Shown piece after piece: positions 62,924-64,000 of a stretch of 64,000 bases of DNA. Position numbers and translations under genes: made by a program. The stretch is from UBA7396 sp034676185 (GTDB lineage: Bacteria > Patescibacteriota > Gracilibacteria > BD1-5 > UBA6164): assembly GCA_034676185.1 (NCBI GenBank), contig JAUCCN010000003.1, forward strand, positions 1-64,000. Reading direction: 5' to 3'. Below the pieces are notes generated by a model, which worked only from the letters and a program-made list of their open reading frames with translations, was not told where the DNA came from and made no database searches. Every line of letters starts with the position of its first letter. Positions within the stretch are counted from its first letter, which is position 1.

Positions 62924-63202
62924 ATGAAATTAAATAAAAAGACTTGTAAACAGATTTGAAAACTTAATGAAATCTACAATAATACTTTTATTCAACATCA
63001 GAAGTCTTGATGAAAAGAATTATTAAGCAAGATGAAACTGATTAGAGTTATTGCTGTTAGTCTAGAAGAACAAAAAAGATGATTTTTAAAAAGTTCGCTA
63101 CCTTACGATGAGGTGGCGACTTTTTTTATTGAAAATCAAAATTTAAGTTTTTCAGATTTACATAAACAAGCAACAAAGACTTTGCTTTGAATAGACTTAT
63201 AA
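62924..63202 (+). CDS. Small basic protein of the element (uncertain)
   Basis: 92 residues, MKLNKKTCKQIGKLNEIYNN..., basic and helical, with four TGA glycines. A terminator-like hairpin with T run (63089-63127) lies inside the frame, and the stop overlaps a perfect 9-bp dyad (63194-63215). The hairpin argues against full-length expression, or marks control by termination. No family recognised. Confidence 0.45.
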
Positions 63203-63215
63203 TGCGTTATAAGTC
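63194..63215. repeat. Perfect 9-bp dyad with 4-bp centre
   Basis: GACTTATAA-TGCG-TTATAAGTC. Geometry of paired recombinase or regulator half-sites, 155 bp before the tyrosine recombinase. Confidence 0.6.
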
Positions 63216-63349
63216 AGGGAAAAAACAATGAAAATCTTTATAGTAAATCCGAGTTATGAGAATATTAAAAAAATAAAACCTAAACTTTTATTTTAAAATA
63301 AATAAAAACAAAGGATTAACTAACTAGGTAAAATTATTATTTTTCCATT

Positions 63350-63365
63350 TTAAGTTATAACTTAA
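63350..63365. promoter_or_regulatory. Perfect 16-bp palindrome before the tyrosine recombinase
   Basis: TTAAGTTATAACTTAA, ending 5 bp before the start codon at 63371. Likely an operator or recombinase site. Confidence 0.5.
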
Positions 63366-63370
63366 CTATT

Positions 63371-63979
63371 ATGAATATGAGACAAGAAAACAAAGTTATT
63401 AAATATTTTAGTCAAAAGGAATTAAAAAAGCTATTTTCAGTAATTGAAAAATCAAAAGAAGACTGAAATCGTTTTTGGTTAAGAGATTTAACAATTTTTA
63501 ATATTGCATATTATTGTTGATTAAGAGCTTCAGAAGTATGAATATTAAAATTAGAGAACTACAATAAAAGCACTGGAGAAATCTTTGTAAAAAGACTTAA
63601 ATGAAGTTTAAATAATACTATAAGGCTAGATTCAACTAGAATTAACTTATTAAACAAATATATAAGAGAGTATAAAATAACCAATGAAGAAGATTTTTTA
63701 TTTATATCAAGAAATAAAGTTCCAGTTTCAGGGAAAACAATAGAATTTTTGATGACTAAATATTGAGAAATGACAAATATTTCTAGAGAAAAATTACATC
63801 CTCATACATTAAAACATTCTATAGCTGTTCATCTAGCTGAAAGTTGAGCAGATTTAAAAGAGCTTCAGCAATATTTAGGTCACAAGAGAATTGAAAGCAC
63901 ATTGCAATATTTTGCATATACTACAATTCAACAGCAAGCATTTTATGAAAAAATAGCTAAAAACTCAAAATTGGTTTAA
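63371..63979 (+). CDS. Tyrosine recombinase, short FimB/FimE-like
   Basis: 202 residues, catalytic domain only, the length of FimB. Box I is YCGLRASEVGILKLENY (catalytic Arg), followed by the beta-strand Lys region FVKRLKGSLNNTI, box II LHPHTLKHSIAVHLAESGAD-LKELQQYLGHKRIES, and the nucleophile Tyr in LQYFAYT. In box II the usual HxxR is H-T-L-K, so the second catalytic Arg is Lys, seen in some FimB-like enzymes. Glycines in CGLR, SGAD are TGA. Two palindromes precede it. Confidence 0.9.
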
Positions 63980-64000
63980 TTGAGTTATAGCACATTTTAG

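Larger units (their letters stand above)
59199..63979. mobile_element. Probable integrated element at tRNA-Arg(CCU), right end beyond or near the window edge
   Basis: Begins in the tRNA-Arg 3' end with a serine recombinase, then unknown genes with unusual codon use (fewer TGA, more ATA and TTA), and a FimB-type tyrosine recombinase. No second copy of the tRNA 3' end was seen before 64000, so the far border is not fixed. Confidence 0.6.

Overview
The window is AT-rich bacterial chromosome from a Candidate Phyla Radiation organism of the Gracilibacteria/Absconditabacteria (SR1, BD1-5) group. The main evidence is the genetic code. In-frame TGA occurs in nearly every protein gene at positions where the families have glycine: SufC, both gyrase subunits, IF-2, Obg, GlmU-like, the ribosomal proteins and the release factor. 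All genes end in TAA or TAG. This is translation table 25 (UGA = Gly), and the one release factor present is RF1. The ribosomal gene array also lacks rpmD (L30), as in other CPR bacteria. All coordinates below were read with UGA as glycine; the standard code breaks almost every gene.

Layout. 1-7.5 kb: end of alaS, a YvcK/CofD-type gene, recR, ftsL-like, rsmH, and sufC-sufB-sufD for Fe-S cluster assembly. A tiny minus-strand transcription unit between sufC and sufB has a promoter, a strong Shine-Dalgarno and a terminator but no UAA/UAG stop. 7.5-10.6 kb: DEAD-box helicase with a long structured leader, a truncated pyruvate kinase and a tail-anchored unknown protein. 10.7-14.9 kb: anaerobic ribonucleotide reduction (nrdD, a separate ORF carrying the glycyl-radical domain, nrdG), an RIC/YtfE-type di-iron protein and nrdR. 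15-23 kb: RRM protein, PHP phosphoesterase, TrmB-like regulator, gyrA, a three-gene unknown operon, GlmU-like nucleotidyltransferase and MarR regulator.

23-44.4 kb is mostly translation and transcription genes on the minus strand: rplC-D-W-B-rpsS-rplV-rpsC-rplP-rpmC-rpsQ-rplN-X-E-rpsN-H-rplF-R-rpsE-rplO, then infB, a cNMP-binding protein, infA-rpmJ-rpsM-K-D-rpoA-rplQ-M-rpsI-L-G-rpmA. Plus-strand khpB/jag-like, an unknown lipid-anchored or membrane protein, a structured RNA and tig lie between the two blocks. 44.5-46.3 kb: pheS and a membrane protein with a PD-(D/E)XK-like motif. 46.3-52.2 kb: a minus-strand 16S-23S-5S-tRNA(Arg)-tRNA(Val) operon driven by three tandem promoters, with a tRNA(Asn/Ser/Ser/CAU) cluster upstream. 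52.4-57.8 kb: gyrB, HIT protein, prfA (RF1), a T4 DenV-like glycosylase and obg. 57.9-59.2 kb: tRNAs Glu, fMet, Met, Arg and a membrane-anchored HTH protein.

From about 59.1 kb to the right edge lies a probable integrated element. A serine recombinase runs antisense into tRNA-Arg(CCU), followed by several unknown genes and a short FimB-type tyrosine recombinase beside palindromes. The element also uses UGA as glycine, so it is adapted to this host code.

Recurring signals: promoters of the form TTGACA-N16-TAtAAT, intrinsic terminators, and a modified anti-Shine-Dalgarno (3' end of 16S reads ..UCUCCUUA), matching AAGGAGA-type ribosome binding sites.
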